A stretch of DNA of 64,000 nt from Pseudoblastomonas marina (lineage in GTDB: Bacteria; Pseudomonadota; Alphaproteobacteria; Sphingomonadales; Sphingomonadaceae). Below, piece by piece: positions 33,755-42,333 of the stretch. Both the position numbers and the translations under genes were made by a program. Where the stretch lies: the NCBI RefSeq assembly GCF_014641655.1, contig NZ_BMID01000001.1, positions 1,416,427-1,480,426 on the forward strand, in the 5' to 3' direction. The notes under the pieces were generated by a model. It was not told where the DNA came from and made no database searches. It saw only the letters and a list, made by a program, of their open reading frames with translations. Within the stretch, counting starts at the first letter, position 1; each line of letters begins with the position of its first letter.

Positions 33755-35886
33755 GCCACGTCGTCCTTAGCCGCGCGCGCCAGTCGCAGCGAATTTCCGA
33801 CGACCACCAGCGAGCTCAGCGACATGGCGATCGCGGCGATCAGCGGCGTGACCAGGCCCGCCAGCGCCAGCGGGACGGCGAGGACGTTGTAGCCGATCGC
33901 AAACCCGAAATTCTGCCGCACCACCGCCATCGTGCGCCGCGCTACCTGAACGGCCAGCGCCACGGGCATCAGCCGCTCGCCGATGAAGACCGCGTCGGCC
34001 GCCTGCTGGCTGACGTCGCTGGCAGTGCCCGGAGCGATCGAGGCATGCGCCGCGGAGAGCGCCGGTCCGTCATTGAGCCCGTCGCCCACCATCAGGGGGC
34101 GTCGCCCTTCGGCTTTCATTGCCTCGAGTGTGGCGAGCTTGCCGGCCGGGTCGATCGCGCCGCTCCCGGCGATTCCCAGCCCCGATGCGATCTCGGCCAC
34201 GGCCCGGTCACCGTCGCCGGAGATGATGGAGGGGTCGAGCCCCAGCACTCGCAGGCGGGCCACCGCATCGCCGGCATCGCTGCGCAGGCGATCGGCGAAG
34301 GCGATGGAGGCGACCCGATCGCCGATCCGAAGGTCGACCGCGGGGACGGCGCCCGCGCCTTCGGGCTTCTGCAATGCCACCGCTTGATCGCCGTGGCGGC
34401 CCGACATGCCTTGGCCCCCACGCTCGACGATGGCGGTGACCTCGGCGGGCCGGACATCGCGCTCGGCCAATGTCCTTGCCAGTCCCACGCTGAGCGGGTG
34501 GCGACTGGCCTGGGCCAGCGCGAGCGCAACCGATTGCTGCTCGGCGTCGAGCGCATCCACCTCGGCCCGCAGTTCCCCCAGCGTCAGCGTGCCGGTCTTG
34601 TCGAAGACGACCGTATCGACTTCGGCAAGCCGTTCGAGCGCACTGCCGTCCTTGACCAGCAGGCCCCTGCGGATGAGCGCGCCCGAGGCGACGACCTGCG
34701 CCGCCGGGACCGCGAGCCCCATCGCACAGGGACAGGTGATGATCAGCACCGCGATCGCGATCACGAGCGACTGGTGCCATCCCGCGCCCGCGATCATCCA
34801 TCCCACGAAGGCCAGCGCCGCGAGCGAATGGACCGCGGGGGCGTAGAGGCGCGAGGCGCGATCGGCGATCCGGACATAGCGGCTGCGCGACTGGCCCGCC
34901 TCGTCCATCAGCCGGGCGATCTCGGCAATCGCGGTATCGCTGCCGGTGGCGGTGATGCGGACGCGGATCGGATCGAGCAGGTTGGTCGCCCCGGCATGGA
35001 CGTCGGCTCCCTCGCCGACCGGAACGGGCACGCTTTCCCCGGTGAGCAGCGAATTATCGATCGCCCCCCTGCCCTGCTCGACGACACCGTCGGCGGCGAG
35101 CGCCTCGCCCGCCGCCACGAGCATCACCATACCCGATTCGAGCCTATCCGCGTCGAGCCGGGCGATCGATCCGTCCGCCTGCACCACGCCCGCGCTGCGC
35201 CCCATCCGCCCCAGCAGCGCCTTGATGCCGGCGCGGGTTCGGTTGCGCATCGTCGCGTCGAGCGCGCGGCCTGCGAGGAGGAAGAACAGCAACATCACCG
35301 CGCTGTCGAAATAGGCATGCTCGCCCCCGGAGAGCGTCTCGTGGATACTGAGGCCCGTCGCGAGCAACACGCCAATCGAAATCGGCACGTCCATGTTGGT
35401 CCGGCGGTAGCGCAGCGCCATCGCCGCCGAGGCGAAGAACGGGCGCCCCGAATAGGCGATCACCGGGATCGCGATCAGCGCCGAGAGCCAGTGGAACAGC
35501 TCGCGCGTCACCCCGCCCGCCCCCGACCAGACGCTCACCGAGAGTAGCATGATGTTCATCATGCCGAAGCCGGCGACCGCGAGCGCTCGGAGCAGCGCCT
35601 TCGCTTCGCTATCGTCCTGCGCCAGTGGGTTTTCCGCGAGCGCCTGCGCCTCGAAGCCCAGGCGGCGCAGCTCCTCGACCAGGCTCTCCTCGTCGAGGCG
35701 CGGATCGTGTTGCACCGCGACCCGCTTGGCGGAGAAATTGACGCGGGCGTTCGCGACCCCCTCGAGTTCGTTCAATCCGCGCTCGATCTTGGCGATACAG
35801 CCGGCACAGCGCATCCCCGGCACGGTGAAGCGCGTGTCGAGCAGATCGTCTGTTCGAGGCGCATCGATGGCGACGGGCGCGTTCAT
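33751..35886 (-). CDS. ccoI: Copper-transporting P-type ATPase CcoI/FixI
   Basis: A 711-aa P1B ATPase that supplies copper for cbb3 oxidase assembly. The N-terminal heavy-metal domain carries GMRCAGCIAKI (CxxC). The membrane metal site is ITCPCAMGLA, the phosphorylation site is FDKTGTLTLG, and GDGLNDGPAL closes the ATP-binding domain. It sits between ccoH and ccoS with 4-bp overlaps on both sides, the standard ccoGHIS order. It differs clearly from the second copper ATPase at 46385-48739. Confidence 0.95.
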   Translation of the reverse strand: MNAPVAIDAPRTDDLLDTRFTVPGMRCAGCIAKIERGLNELEGVANARVNFSAKRVAVQHDPRLDEESLVEELRRLGFEAQALAENPLAQDDSEAKALLRALAVAGFGMMNIMLLSVSVWSGAGGVTRELFHWLSALIAIPVIAYSGRPFFASAAMALRYRRTNMDVPISIGVLLATGLSIHETLSGGEHAYFDSAVMLLFFLLAGRALDATMRNRTRAGIKALLGRMGRSAGVVQADGSIARLDADRLESGMVMLVAAGEALAADGVVEQGRGAIDNSLLTGESVPVPVGEGADVHAGATNLLDPIRVRITATGSDTAIAEIARLMDEAGQSRSRYVRIADRASRLYAPAVHSLAALAFVGWMIAGAGWHQSLVIAIAVLIITCPCAMGLAVPAAQVVASGALIRRGLLVKDGSALERLAEVDTVVFDKTGTLTLGELRAEVDALDAEQQSVALALAQASRHPLSVGLARTLAERDVRPAEVTAIVERGGQGMSGRHGDQAVALQKPEGAGAVPAVDLRIGDRVASIAFADRLRSDAGDAVARLRVLGLDPSIISGDGDRAVAEIASGLGIAGSGAIDPAGKLATLEAMKAEGRRPLMVGDGLNDGPALSAAHASIAPGTASDVSQQAADAVFIGERLMPVALAVQVARRTMAVVRQNFGFAIGYNVLAVPLALAGLVTPLIAAIAMSLSSLVVVGNSLRLARAAKDDVA

Positions 35887-36329
35887 TCGAGACGCAGTTC
35901 GCGGGTCCAGCGATCGGCGCCCGAACTGATCGTCACGCGCACGATCCAGCGACCGGCGGGTATCGCCTCGGCCGATCCATAGGCCCCGCCGCCCTCACCG
36001 AGCAGGACGACCTCACGTGTCCCAGGCTGGCCCAGCGGGCGGCGCAGTCGGGCGGCTATCTCGGCCCCGACCGGAACCCCCGCGACGGTCGCGCGCAGGC
36101 GTCCTTCGGCATCGCGCGAAACATCCGCCGACCAGCCGAGTTCGTCCTGCGCGCGGGCCTCTTCGAGCCAGCCGTTGAACTTCTGGCTGGCGACATAGGA
36201 ATTCTCGACCACCACCCCGCCGAAGCCCTGGGTGGCGAGCGACGCCATGTAGAAATTGACCGCCATCACGATCCCGAAACCGCCGACGAGGATCGCCGCC
36301 ATGTGCCTGCCGGTGAATTGCTGCCTCAT
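35883..36329 (-). CDS. ccoH: cbb3 oxidase maturation protein CcoH/FixH
   Basis: A 148-aa FixH-family protein: a short cytosolic N-terminus, one membrane helix (about residues 9-30) and the block NSYVASQKFNGWLEEARAQDELGW typical of FixH. A periplasmic beta-domain follows. ATG 36329 overlaps the ccoG stop (ATGA), and the gene overlaps ccoI by 4 bp. CcoH stays with the assembled oxidase and is needed for its stability. Confidence 0.92.
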   Translation of the reverse strand: MRQQFTGRHMAAILVGGFGIVMAVNFYMASLATQGFGGVVVENSYVASQKFNGWLEEARAQDELGWSADVSRDAEGRLRATVAGVPVGAEIAARLRRPLGQPGTREVVLLGEGGGAYGSAEAIPAGRWIVRVTISSGADRWTRELRLE

Positions 36330-37912
36330 TGGTCGTCTCCCGGGGCCGAGAAGCGAGTCTCGACGGCATCTGTCTCGCGTTGTTCGTCCTGCGACGTGAC
36401 CCGGAACGTGAAGTCCCGCGCCGGCGTGCCTGCCGGCACCATGACATAAGCGCGCACCGTTTGCGTCTGGTCGGCCGGCACGGTGACGGTCTGCGCGGAC
36501 GCTGCATCGGCACGGCGGATAGTGTCGGACCACATGAGCGCGCCGGGCAGATCCTCGATCGAGAGTTCCATATCGCGCGGGCGGCTCTCCATGTTGCGCA
36601 GCTTAAGGGTGTAGGAATTGCGCACCGAGCCGTCGCTCATCAGCATGAAGGGCGGGTTGCGATCGGGAGAGACCGTCAACTCGGTATGGCTGCGCACCCC
36701 GAGCAGGAAGAGGAGCGCCAGCCCGATGCTGCCCCAGATCAGCGAGTAGGCCACCGTGCGCGGTCGCAGCAGCGTGCGCCAGGGCGAACGCGGGGTCTCG
36801 CCCTTGGCCTCGCGCTCACAATCCTCGAGCGTGGCGTAATCGATCAGCCCGCGCGGACGGCCGATCTCGGCCATCACCTTGTCGCAGGCGTCGATGCACA
36901 GCGCGCAGGTGATGCAGCCGATCTGCGGACCTTCGCGGATGTCGATCCCGGTCGGGCAGACCTGCACGCATTGCATGCAATCGATGCAATCGCCGAATGC
37001 CTCGGGCTGCTTCTTCGCCTTCTTGAGGCTGCCGCGCGGTTCGCCGCGCCAGTCCTTGTAGGTGACGATCAGCGACTTCTCGTCGAGCATCGCGCTCTGG
37101 ATGCGCGGCCAAGGGCACATGTAGATGCACACCTGCTCGCGCATGAACCCGCCGAGCGTCACCGTGGTCAGCGTCAGGATAGCGACCGTGACGTAGGCGA
37201 TCGGTGCCGCCTCGCCGGCGAAAAAATCGCGGAACAGCGTCGGCGCGTCGGCGAAATAGAGGATCCAGGCGCCGCCGGTGATCAGGCCGATCAGCGCATA
37301 GATCGTCCACTTGAAGCCACGGCGGAAGACCTTGCCCCAGGTCCATGGGGCGCGGTCGAGCCGGATGCGCGCATTGCGGTCGCCGTCGATCAGCCGGTCG
37401 ACATGCTGGTAAAGGTCGGTCCAGACCGTCTGCGGGCAGGCATAGCCGCACCACGCGCGACCCACCGCACTGGTGACGAGGAACAGGCCGATCCCGGCCA
37501 TGATCAGCAAGCCTGCGACGAAGTAGAATTCGTGCGGCCAGATCTCGATCCCGAACATGTAGAAGCGGCGATTGGCCATATCGACCAGCACCGCCTGGTC
37601 GGGCGCATAGGGCCCGCGGTCCCAGCGCAGCCACGGCGTGACGTAATAGATGCCGAGCGTCACCAGCATCACGAACCACTTGAACCGGCGGAAGGGGCCG
37701 TCGATCCGCTTGTTGTGGACCGGTTCGCGCGGCTTGTAGAGCTTTTCCTGCAGGTGCTGGCGCGGCGGCTCGTGCGGCTCGTGGCGACGCGCGGCCGCAC
37801 CCGGTTCGGCTACCGCGCTGCTGACGGGCTCGTTGGTCTTGGCGAGACCGTCCTCCACGACGACCGAACGGTCGCGCTCGGCCTTGCCGCCGGGATGGTC
37901 AGGGTTGTTCAT
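36326..37912 (-). CDS. ccoG: Cytochrome c oxidase accessory protein CcoG/FixG
   Basis: A 528-aa membrane ferredoxin with about five helices. The two [4Fe-4S] ligand sets are CIDCMQCVQVCP and CITCALCIDACD. WCGYACPQTVW and CIYMCPWPRIQ are conserved FixG segments. The C-terminal third is a periplasmic immunoglobulin-like domain. CcoG is reported to be a copper reductase in cbb3 assembly. Its start lies 14 bp inside the ccoP coding end. Confidence 0.95.
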   Translation of the reverse strand: MNNPDHPGGKAERDRSVVVEDGLAKTNEPVSSAVAEPGAAARRHEPHEPPRQHLQEKLYKPREPVHNKRIDGPFRRFKWFVMLVTLGIYYVTPWLRWDRGPYAPDQAVLVDMANRRFYMFGIEIWPHEFYFVAGLLIMAGIGLFLVTSAVGRAWCGYACPQTVWTDLYQHVDRLIDGDRNARIRLDRAPWTWGKVFRRGFKWTIYALIGLITGGAWILYFADAPTLFRDFFAGEAAPIAYVTVAILTLTTVTLGGFMREQVCIYMCPWPRIQSAMLDEKSLIVTYKDWRGEPRGSLKKAKKQPEAFGDCIDCMQCVQVCPTGIDIREGPQIGCITCALCIDACDKVMAEIGRPRGLIDYATLEDCEREAKGETPRSPWRTLLRPRTVAYSLIWGSIGLALLFLLGVRSHTELTVSPDRNPPFMLMSDGSVRNSYTLKLRNMESRPRDMELSIEDLPGALMWSDTIRRADAASAQTVTVPADQTQTVRAYVMVPAGTPARDFTFRVTSQDEQRETDAVETRFSAPGDDQ

Positions 37913-38810
37913 CTACCTCGACCTCGGGATCCTCGGCGACTTCGACGAAGTCCTCCCCCCCACCGAGCGAGTGGACGTATGCTGCCAGCATCTTGATGGT
38001 GACCGGGTCGAGCCGCCCTTCCCACTTCGGCATCATGCCCATGCGCGGGTTGAGGATCTGGCGCATGATCGCTTCCCGGCTGCTGCCGCGAAGCCAGATG
38101 GCATCGTTCAGGCGCGGCGCACCGACCGCACGATCGCCTTCGCCCGACGCGCCGTGGCAGGCCACGCAGGTATCGGCATAGAGCTGGGCACCGGCAGGGC
38201 TCGTTTGGCCCTTCCCGCTGAGCGACAGGACATGCGAAACCAGCGCGTCTAGCTGGGCCGGGTCGAAAGCTCCCGCGAACGGGGGCATCTGGCTCGTGCG
38301 GGTCTCGTCGTGGCCGGCCTGCCGGATGCCGTGGGTCAGCGTGTATTCGATCGCCTTGAGATCGCCGCCCCACAACCAGTCGTCGTCGTTGAGGTTGGGA
38401 TAGCCGAGTTCCTGGCTGCCCGCCGCGCCCGAGCCGTGGCACTGGCTGCAATTGACCTTGAAGGCCGCCCGGCCGCCCGCGACCGCCTGCGCCATCAGGG
38501 CGCTGTCTTCGGGCAGGCGCTCGATCGGGACGCGCGCCAGCGCTTCGCGGACGCTTTCCCGCGCCAAGTCGGCCGCATCGATTTCCTTGGCCAACTCGCC
38601 GCGGCTCGACCAACCGAGCACGCCCGCAGTCGCCTTGTCGACCAGCGGCCAGGCCGGATAGGCTATCACATAGCCGACCGAGAACAGGATCGTGAGATAG
38701 AACGTCCACAGCCACCAGCGGGGCATCGGCGTGTCGAGTTCCTCGATCCCGTCCCATTCGTGGCCGACCGTTTCTGTGCCGGTCGGTTCATCGATGCGCT
38801 TATTCTCCAT
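37899..38810 (-). CDS. ccoP: cbb3 oxidase subunit III, di-haem cytochrome c CcoP
   Basis: A 303-aa membrane-anchored cytochrome with one helix near residues 33-55 and two c-type haem sites, CSQCHG and CVACHG. Axial Met ligands are likely in QMPPF and MMPKW. I prefer ATG 38810 (MENKRIDEP) because AAGGAT lies about 8 nt upstream; ATG 38819 would have its ribosome site directly adjacent. It overlaps the ccoQ end by 11 bp. It delivers electrons from the bc1 pathway to CcoO/CcoN. Confidence 0.95.
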   Translation of the reverse strand: MENKRIDEPTGTETVGHEWDGIEELDTPMPRWWLWTFYLTILFSVGYVIAYPAWPLVDKATAGVLGWSSRGELAKEIDAADLARESVREALARVPIERLPEDSALMAQAVAGGRAAFKVNCSQCHGSGAAGSQELGYPNLNDDDWLWGGDLKAIEYTLTHGIRQAGHDETRTSQMPPFAGAFDPAQLDALVSHVLSLSGKGQTSPAGAQLYADTCVACHGASGEGDRAVGAPRLNDAIWLRGSSREAIMRQILNPRMGMMPKWEGRLDPVTIKMLAAYVHSLGGGEDFVEVAEDPEVEVDEQP

Positions 38811-38964
38811 CGATACCATCCTTGAAAATGGAGCGCGCCGCGGCGCGATTGCGGTTCTTCGAACCGGGCCGGAAGGGCCAGGCGCACAATGCCAAGAAGA
38901 TGAGCAGCATTACGACTAGGCCGTAGCTGTCGGCGAAGTGGCGCAGGGTGTCGTAGAAGCTCAT
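38800..38964 (-). CDS. ccoQ: cbb3 oxidase subunit CcoQ
   Basis: A 54-aa single-pass protein beginning [17 protein letters not shown], with one helix (about 13-32) ending in [11 protein letters not shown] and a polar tail. The WPFRPG motif after the helix is typical of CcoQ/FixQ. The start overlaps the ccoO stop by 4 bp and the end overlaps ccoP by 11 bp. It is thought to stabilise the complex. Confidence 0.93.
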   Translation of the reverse strand: MSFYDTLRHFADSYGLVVMLLIFLALCAWPFRPGSKNRNRAAARSIFKDGIDGE

Positions 38965-39713
38965 CGACCCTTCTCCTGCGCGAGCTCTTCCTGCGCGGCG
39001 GCGCTATCGACATCGATCAGCGTGCCCAACATCTGGAGGTAGGCGACCAGCGCATCCATCTCGGTGATGCGGTCGGGGTCACCATCGAAATCGCGCACCT
39101 GGGCCTTCGGATAGCGCGCAAGGAAATCGTCCACATCGCCGGCGACATCGGGATCGGCCTGCAACATCAGGTCGGCCATCGCCCGCCCGATATCTTCGTC
39201 CGAATAAGGCACCCCGACGCGGCGCAGCGCGGTCAGCTTGGCCGCCGGATCGCCGATCTCGAGCGGGTTTTCGGCGAGGAAGCCGTATTGCGGCATGATG
39301 CTTTCGGGCACCACGCTTTGCGGATCCTCGAGGTGCTGGACATGCCATTCGTCGGAATACCTTCCGCCGACGCGGGCCAGGTCCGGGCCGGTCCGCTTGG
39401 ACCCCCACTGGAACGGGTGGTCGTACATGCTTTCGGCGGCGAGGCTGTAATGGCCGTAGCGTTCGACCTCGTCGCGGAACGGACGGACCATCTGGCTGTG
39501 GCAGGTGTAGCAACCCTCGCGAACATAGATGTCGCGGCCCGCCTGCTCGAGCGGGGTATAGGGCCGCATGCCGTCGACCTTCTCGATCGTGTTCTCGAGG
39601 TAGAAAAGCGGGGTGATCTGCACGATCCCGCCGATCGCCACAGCGATGAAGGTGCACACCGCCAGCAGGGTGATGTTGCGTTCGAGTTTCTTGTGCTTGT
39701 CGGCCATGCTCAT
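38961..39713 (-). CDS. ccoO: cbb3 oxidase subunit II, mono-haem cytochrome c CcoO
   Basis: A 250-aa membrane-anchored cytochrome with an N-terminal helix (about 14-36) and one haem site, [12 protein letters not shown], in the family block [26 protein letters not shown] and [10 protein letters not shown] are further conserved CcoO segments. AGGAG lies 7 nt before ATG 39713. The gene is 10 bp after ccoN. Confidence 0.96.
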   Translation of the reverse strand: MSMADKHKKLERNITLLAVCTFIAVAIGGIVQITPLFYLENTIEKVDGMRPYTPLEQAGRDIYVREGCYTCHSQMVRPFRDEVERYGHYSLAAESMYDHPFQWGSKRTGPDLARVGGRYSDEWHVQHLEDPQSVVPESIMPQYGFLAENPLEIGDPAAKLTALRRVGVPYSDEDIGRAMADLMLQADPDVAGDVDDFLARYPKAQVRDFDGDPDRITEMDALVAYLQMLGTLIDVDSAAAQEELAQEKGR

Positions 39714-39723
39714 CGGTCGGCTC

Positions 39724-41397
39724 CTATTCGGCAGGCACTGCGGCGGGACGATCGACGATCGGACGGTCGGCTTCGGGATCGTAGGACGCGTCGGTGAGCG
39801 GCTTTTCTTCGCGCAGCTTGCCCGCCAGCGTCATCCAGACGTTGTAGCTCATGACCAGGGCACCGCCGAGGTAGAGGAGGCCACCGAAGGCGCGCATGAT
39901 GAACATCGGGTGGAGTGCGGCGACGGTGTCGGCGAAGCTGTTCACGAGGTAGCCGTCGGCCCCGTATTCGCGCCACATCAGCCCCTGGGTGATGCCGGCC
40001 ACCCACATGCTCGCGGCGTAGAAGACGATGCCCAGAGTCGCGAGCCAGAAGTGCCAGTTGATCATTCGCAGCGAATACATCCGCTCGCGCTTCCACAGCC
40101 TCGGGACGAGGTAGTAGACGCAGGCGAAGGTGATCAGGCCGTTCCAGCCGAGCGCGCCCGAATGGACGTGGCCGATGGTCCAGTCGGTGTAGTGCGAAAG
40201 GCTGTTGACGCTCTTGATCGACAGCATCGGCCCTTCGAAGGTGCTCATGCCGTAGAAGGCCAGCGCCATCACCATCATGCGGATGATCGGATCGGTGCGG
40301 ACCTTGTCCCACGCGCCGTTCAAGGTCATCAGCCCGTTGATCATCCCGCCCCAGCTGGGCATCCACAGCATCACCGAGAACACCATGCCGAGCGTCTGCG
40401 CCCAGTCGGGCAGCGCGGTGTAATGGAGGTGGTGCGGCCCGGCCCAGATGTAGAGGAAGATCAGCGACCAGAAGTGGATGATCGAAAGGCGGTAGGAATA
40501 GACCGGTCGCTCGGCCTGCTTCGGCACGTAATAGTACATCATCGCGAGGAAGCCGGCGGTCAGGAAGAAACCGACCGCGTTATGGCCGTACCACCATTGG
40601 ACCAGCGCATCCTGCACGCCCGAGAAGAGGACGTAGCTCTGCGAGCCGACAAGGCTCACCGGGACGGCCAGGTTGTTGACGATATGGAGCATCGCGATCG
40701 TCACGATGAAGGCGAGATAGAACCAGTTCGCGACGTAGATATGCGGCTCATGCCGGCGGATGATGGTGCCGATGAACACGATCGCGTAGGCAACCCAGAC
40801 GATCGTCAGCCACAGATCGACATACCATTCGGGCTCGGCATATTCCTTCGACTGGGTGATCCCGAGCAGGTAACCGCTGGCCGCGAGGACGATAAACAGC
40901 TGGTAGCCCCAGAACACGAACCGCGCGAGCGAGGGAAAGGCCAGCTGGGTGCGGCAGGTGCGCTGGACGACATGGAAACTGGTGGCCAGCAGGGCGTTGC
41001 CGCCGAAGGCGAAGATCACTGCGCTGGTGTGCAGCGGCCGGACCCGCCCGAAATTGAGGTAGGGTTCGAAATTGAGCTGCGGAAAGGCCAGCTGCATGGC
41101 AATGAACAGGCCGGCAAGAAGCCCGACGACGCCCCAGAACATGGTCGCGACGACGCCCCAGCGGACGACGTCGTCATCGTAGCGCGAGGGTCCTTCGGGC
41201 ATCTTGAAGAAGCTTCGACCACTGGTTACCGGATCGAACCGGACCGCACTCATCCACATCAGCGCGAAGGCGATCACGGCGACGATCGTGGCTTGCGCCG
41301 CGAAGGCGCGGTCGGCCGCGGTCGCAACCGCCATGACAGCCAGGATCGTGATAATGAACCAAAGGCCCGTGCGGGCTAATGCCGATTCTGCTTGCAC
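39724..41397 (-). CDS. ccoN: cbb3 oxidase catalytic subunit I CcoN
   Basis: A 557-aa haem-copper oxidase subunit with about 12 helices; it reduces oxygen at high affinity. Visible His ligands include HTSAVIF (low-spin haem), WYGHNAVGF (CuB), HHLHYT (CuB pair) and HVHSG (haem pair). The conserved Tyr sits after the His in the cbb3-specific helix. The start is GTG 41397 ([13 protein letters not shown]), chosen because GGAG lies 7 nt upstream and because it falls downstream of the FNR box at 41450-41463. It heads a minus-strand operon that runs to 31725. Confidence 0.96.
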   Translation of the reverse strand: MQAESALARTGLWFIITILAVMAVATAADRAFAAQATIVAVIAFALMWMSAVRFDPVTSGRSFFKMPEGPSRYDDDVVRWGVVATMFWGVVGLLAGLFIAMQLAFPQLNFEPYLNFGRVRPLHTSAVIFAFGGNALLATSFHVVQRTCRTQLAFPSLARFVFWGYQLFIVLAASGYLLGITQSKEYAEPEWYVDLWLTIVWVAYAIVFIGTIIRRHEPHIYVANWFYLAFIVTIAMLHIVNNLAVPVSLVGSQSYVLFSGVQDALVQWWYGHNAVGFFLTAGFLAMMYYYVPKQAERPVYSYRLSIIHFWSLIFLYIWAGPHHLHYTALPDWAQTLGMVFSVMLWMPSWGGMINGLMTLNGAWDKVRTDPIIRMMVMALAFYGMSTFEGPMLSIKSVNSLSHYTDWTIGHVHSGALGWNGLITFACVYYLVPRLWKRERMYSLRMINWHFWLATLGIVFYAASMWVAGITQGLMWREYGADGYLVNSFADTVAALHPMFIMRAFGGLLYLGGALVMSYNVWMTLAGKLREEKPLTDASYDPEADRPIVDRPAAVPAE

Positions 41398-41449
41398 CAG
41401 ATTCTCCGTCCGTTTTGCCAGCGGGTAGGACCGGGCGCCCCGCGCTTCA

Positions 41450-41463
41450 TTGATCCATGTCAA
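41450..41463 (-). promoter_or_regulatory. FNR/FixK box upstream of ccoN
   Basis: TTGATccatGTCAA matches the FNR/FixK/Anr consensus TTGAT-N4-GTCAA exactly. It lies 53-66 bp before the ccoN GTG. A class II promoter with the box centred at -41.5 would start transcription near 41415, giving a leader of about 18 nt that just holds the GGAG ribosome site. This predicts oxygen-limited activation of the whole cco-hemN operon. Confidence 0.88.
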
Positions 41464-41476
41464 ATTGAATAAATAT

Positions 41477-42202
41477 TCATGCCGCGACCGGCAGATGCCC
41501 CGCTCTCGCATCGAGCCCGGCGAGATCGTGCAGCTTGACGATCGACCGACCGGAGGTTTCGAGCAGCCCGAGATCGCGCAGCTCGCCGAACTGGCGGCTG
41601 ACGGTTTCGATCGTCAGGCCAAGGCTGTCGGCGATGTCGCGGCGCGACATGGGAAGGTCCAGCACGCATCCGCCGTCCTGCGGCGCGCCGATCCGTTCGG
41701 CCATGGTCGCGAGAAAGCTCGCGACCCGTTCCTGCGCGGATTTGCGCCCCAGGATGATCGATTTCTCGCGACTTCGGTCGAGCGCCCGCAACGCCCGCTG
41801 CAACACCTCGTTGAGCAGGCCCGCCTCCGCGCGCGCTGCCAGCATGAAGGCCGCGGCCGGAAAAGTGACGAGCGCGCATGGCTGCAAGGCGACGAGAGTA
41901 TAGGCATGCGCGGCGCGCGCCGGCACCGAAACGAGATCTCCGGCAAAGTGAAACGCCACGATCTGTTCGCGCCCGTGCGTGGCATGGGCGACCAGCTTGG
42001 TTGCTCCGCTGGCTACGAAGACGATCTGGTCCTCTCCCGTCTTGGCCAAGGGCGCCTTTCCGGTCGCGGCGCCATCGAACCGCGCCAGCGAGCGGAATCG
42101 CGCAAATGCCCGGTCGCAAATTCCGCACGGCAGGATCGCCGAAGCGAAGCGATCGAACTGTTCGCTCGTTGTCGACAAGCCGGGGCTGTGGTCGCTGCTC
42201 AT
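41477..42202 (-). CDS. fnr: Crp/Fnr-family oxygen-responsive regulator
   Basis: A 241-aa regulator: cyclic-nucleotide-like beta-roll, dimer helix, and a winged helix-turn-helix with [16 protein letters not shown]. The E-x-x-S-R residues that read TTGAT in FNR are all present. The N-terminus has only a CGIC pair (C26, C29); the third closely spaced Cys of classical Fnr is absent, and another Cys occurs in LQPCALVTF near residue 112. Whether it holds an Fe-S cluster is open; a FixK-like, cluster-free regulator is possible. The gene ends 14 bp before the ccoN box and has its own box upstream. Confidence 0.88.
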   Translation of the reverse strand: MSSDHSPGLSTTSEQFDRFASAILPCGICDRAFARFRSLARFDGAATGKAPLAKTGEDQIVFVASGATKLVAHATHGREQIVAFHFAGDLVSVPARAAHAYTLVALQPCALVTFPAAAFMLAARAEAGLLNEVLQRALRALDRSREKSIILGRKSAQERVASFLATMAERIGAPQDGGCVLDLPMSRRDIADSLGLTIETVSRQFGELRDLGLLETSGRSIVKLHDLAGLDARAGHLPVAA

Positions 42203-42236
42203 GGCCTGCGGATAGGACCAGCGCAGCACCACGTCC

Positions 42237-42250
42237 TTGATTTGCGTCAA
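42237..42250 (-). promoter_or_regulatory. FNR/FixK box upstream of the fnr-type gene
   Basis: TTGATttgcGTCAA is a perfect consensus box. Its centre is 41.5 bp from the A of the fnr ATG at 42202. Either the gene is activated by its own product as a near-leaderless transcript, or the box overlaps a promoter and represses it. No good ribosome site precedes the ATG, which agrees with the leaderless option. Confidence 0.85.
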
Positions 42251-42333
42251 ACGCCCGCCGCTCCGCGCGAATCCGCCCGCGCCAATTGCAGCGCGCACAC
42301 CGCTTGCGACCAACTCGCGGCGTGGATTCCCGG

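Noticed and set aside
36329-37996. A long plus-strand frame opposite ccoG
   Set aside because: Shadow of ccoG; no ribosome site and no recognisable domains.
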